From Clostridia bacterium (GTDB lineage: Bacteria > Bacillota > Clostridia > Oscillospirales > Acutalibacteraceae): a DNA stretch of 33,773 nucleotides. The notes under the pieces are model-generated. The model was given only the letters and a program-made list of their open reading frames with translations. It was not told the DNA's origin and did no database searches. Shown here piece after piece: positions 31,750 through 33,773 of the stretch. The position numbers were made by a program, and so were the translations under genes. Positions within the stretch are counted from its first letter, which is position 1, and each line of letters opens with the position of its first letter. The stretch spans positions 1-33,773 of the forward strand of contig JAFTRF010000082.1 in assembly GCA_017462405.1 (NCBI GenBank), in the 5' to 3' direction.

Positions 31750-33773
31750 ATGATGGTTAAATATCGACTCGGCGAGGTCGCCAAGGACCTGGGCCGACCC
31801 AATAAAGAAGTAGCAGAAATGCTGCAGAAGCATACCGGACAGAAGAAGCCGTCGGCCGCTGTTCTGGATGAAAATGAACTGAACATTCTGTTCGAGGCCT
31901 TTACCAAGCAGCATGAGGCCAAGAATCTGGATGCTTATACCCGCCGTCCGGCTGCTCCGGCCGCTGCACCGGCTCCCGCTGCGGAAAAGACCGAAGCCGA
32001 AGTGCGCCCCGCACAGCAGCAGAAGCCGCGGAACAACGACCGCAATGCACAGCCGCGCACGCAGGGTACCAATGCACCCAAGCAGGAGCGCGAGAACCGT
32101 GAAAACCGCGACAACCGCAGCAACCGGAACAACGAGCGCACGACTGCTGAAGGAAAGCGCGAGGGCCGCGACAATAACCGCGACAACACCCGTACCCAGA
32201 AGCCGCAGAACAACGCTGCTCCGGCCAATGCACCCAAGCAGCCGGCCAAGCCCGCCGCTCCGGTGAACAATGCGCCGAAGGCCGCACCCCAGCCGAAGCC
32301 TGCAGCACCGGCACCGGCCCCCGCTCCGGCACCGGCTCCCGCTGCTCCGCAGAATACGGAGGAGAGCGGATACCGCAAGCAGGTGCGTATCGTGGATACC
32401 CGCACCAGCAATGTGGACATCGACAAGTACAATGAAAAATACGACCGGATGGCCTACGACAAGGTGAAGACCGAGACGACGGCCTCCAAGCAGAAGCTGA
32501 CCCAGCGTTCCAAGCAGGAGCGCGGCAAGCCGAAGAATGCCCGCCGTGAAACCGAGCAGGAGCGTCTGCAGCGTATTGCGCTGGAGCGTCAGAAGAAGCA
32601 GATGACCATCGTTGTGCCCGACGAGATCACCGTGGGCGAACTGGCGACCCGCCTGAAGGCGACTGCCGCCGAGGTCATCAAGAAGCTGATGATGATGGGC
32701 ACCTTTGCAACCGTGAACGACATCATCGACTACGACACCGCCGAACTGGTCGCCATGGAATTCCATGCCAAGGTGGAAAAAGAAGTGGTAGTCACCATCG
32801 AGGAGCGCATCATCGACGACAGCGAGGATACCGATGAGAATCTGATCCCCCGTGCCCCCGTTGTGGTGGTTATGGGCCACGTTGACCACGGTAAGACCTC
32901 TCTGCTGGACGCCATCCGCAACGCGCACGTGACCGCAACCGAGGCTGGCGGTATTACCCAGCACATCGGTGCATATCGCGTGAATATCAACGATCAGGAG
33001 ATCACCTTCCTGGATACCCCCGGTCACGCCGCATTTACCACCATGCGTGCCCGCGGTGCCCAGTCTACCGACATTGCCATTCTCGTGGTGGCCGCCGATG
33101 ACGGCATCATGCCCCAGACGGTGGAGGCCATCAACCATGCCAAGGCCGCAGGCATTGATATCATCGTGGCCATCAATAAAATGGATAAGCCCACTGCCAA
33201 CCCGGATGCGGTGAAGCAGGCGCTGACCAATTACAGCCTGGTGCCCGAGGAGTGGGGCGGCGACGTGATCTGCGTGCCCGTTTCCGCACTGACCGGCATG
33301 GGTATTGACGACCTGCTGGAGAACGTGATCCTGGTGGCGGATATGAAGGAGCTGAAGGCCAACCCCAACCGCCGCGCCAAGGGTCTGATCATCGAGTCCA
33401 GACTGGACAAGGGCTGTGGCCCCGTGGCCACCGTGCTCGTGCAGAACGGTACCCTGCACAACGGCGATATCGTGATCGCAGGTACCTCCGTCGGTCGCGT
33501 GCGCAGCATGAAGGACCACACCGGCCGCATCGTGAAGGAGGCAGGCCCCTCCGTGCCCGTTGAGATCATCGGTCTTGCCGAGGTGCCCGAGGCAGGCGAC
33601 GACTTTGCCGCCGTAGAGGACGAGCGCATGGCAAGGACCCTGGCCGATCAGCGCCGCGCCAAGGCCAAGGAGGAGGGCTTCAAGGCCAACGCCAGAGCCA
33701 ACCTCAACGATCTGTTTGCACAGATCTCCGAGGGCGTGAAGGAGCTGAACGTGATCGTGAAGGCTGACGTGGC
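31750..33773 (+). CDS. infB: Translation initiation factor IF-2, truncated by the window end
   Basis: IF-2 is the GTPase that brings initiator tRNA to the 30S subunit. About 674 residues are present and the C-terminal part (end of domain II onward) runs off the window. Residues 1-55 form an N-terminal IF2_N-like domain ([21 protein letters not shown]). Residues 60-210 are a low-complexity linker rich in Asn, Arg, Pro and Ala. A second IF2_N domain lies at about 285-340. The G domain has GHVDHGKT (376-383), DTPGH (422-426) and NKMD (476-479). The ATG at 31750 is followed by a second ATG at 31753 and preceded by AAGGAGG at 31732-31738; either may be used. Confidence 0.96.
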   Translation, partial: MMVKYRLGEVAKDLGRPNKEVAEMLQKHTGQKKPSAAVLDENELNILFEAFTKQHEAKNLDAYTRRPAAPAAAPAPAAEKTEAEVRPAQQQKPRNNDRNAQPRTQGTNAPKQERENRENRDNRSNRNNERTTAEGKREGRDNNRDNTRTQKPQNNAAPANAPKQPAKPAAPVNNAPKAAPQPKPAAPAPAPAPAPAPAAPQNTEESGYRKQVRIVDTRTSNVDIDKYNEKYDRMAYDKVKTETTASKQKLTQRSKQERGKPKNARRETEQERLQRIALERQKKQMTIVVPDEITVGELATRLKATAAEVIKKLMMMGTFATVNDIIDYDTAELVAMEFHAKVEKEVVVTIEERIIDDSEDTDENLIPRAPVVVVMGHVDHGKTSLLDAIRNAHVTATEAGGITQHIGAYRVNINDQEITFLDTPGHAAFTTMRARGAQSTDIAILVVAADDGIMPQTVEAINHAKAAGIDIIVAINKMDKPTANPDAVKQALTNYSLVPEEWGGDVICVPVSALTGMGIDDLLENVILVADMKELKANPNRRAKGLIIESRLDKGCGPVATVLVQNGTLHNGDIVIAGTSVGRVRSMKDHTGRIVKEAGPSVPVEIIGLAEVPEAGDDFAAVEDERMARTLADQRRAKAKEEGFKANARANLNDLFAQISEGVKELNVIVKADV

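Noticed and set aside
31501-33519. Minus-strand open frame of 672 codons opposite infB
   Set aside because: IF-2 on the plus strand is certain; the antisense product is a low-complexity Gly/Leu/His-rich artefact.

Overview
This is a chromosomal segment from a spore-forming, low-to-mid GC Gram-positive bacterium of the class Clostridia. An Oscillospirales/Ruminococcaceae-like gut commensal fits best, but that assignment is inference. The evidence is a spoVT homologue, the Firmicutes order rimP-nusA-ylxR-ylxQ-infB, sigma-A promoters with 17-bp spacers, AGGAGG-type ribosome binding sites, and capsule tyrosine kinases of the Gram-positive type. I saw no tRNA, rRNA, insertion sequence, transposase, phage gene or CRISPR array.

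Layout. (1) 1-3348: a consensus promoter and an attenuator-like hairpin precede a two-gene unit, a small multi-pass membrane protein and a membrane-anchored M48-type metallopeptidase with a long C-terminal extension. It ends at a bidirectional terminator. (2) 3442-4119: a minus-strand metallophosphoesterase. (3) 4241-4774: spoVT, divergent from the phosphoesterase, with a sigma-G-like promoter and its own terminator. (4) 4887-25308: a 20-kb unidirectional exopolysaccharide/capsule operon. (5) 25327-29219: a second unit with its own promoter, holding an Ig-like surface protein and two tandem Wzz/BY-kinase fusion proteins. (6) 29290-33773: the rimP-nusA-ylxR-ylxQ-infB translation/transcription operon behind a structured leader; infB runs off the window.

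How the polysaccharide genes fit together. A TviB/WbpO-type dehydrogenase and a TviC/WbpP-type epimerase should supply UDP-GalNAcA-type uronic acid. Eleven glycosyltransferases (three GT4, seven GT2, one GT32) would build a large, branched repeat unit. A TupA-like ATP-grasp protein, an O-acyltransferase, a polysaccharide pyruvyltransferase and an FrhB-like iron-sulfur protein are candidate decorating enzymes. A Wzx flippase and an EpsG/Wzy-type polymerase would export and polymerise, and the two BY-kinases and the Ig-like protein downstream probably control chain length and assembly at the surface. No initiating phosphoglycosyltransferase, no CpsB/Wzb phosphatase and no LytR-CpsA-Psr ligase is visible, so these must be encoded elsewhere.

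The most interesting points are the uronic acid genes next to a TupA-like ligase, the redox FrhB-like protein of unknown role inside a polysaccharide operon, the two unequal tandem BY-kinases with tyrosine-rich tails, two leader regions that carry terminator hairpins close behind strong promoters, and a 42-bp tandem duplication at the start of the polymerase gene. No wholly new system can be proven from sequence alone.
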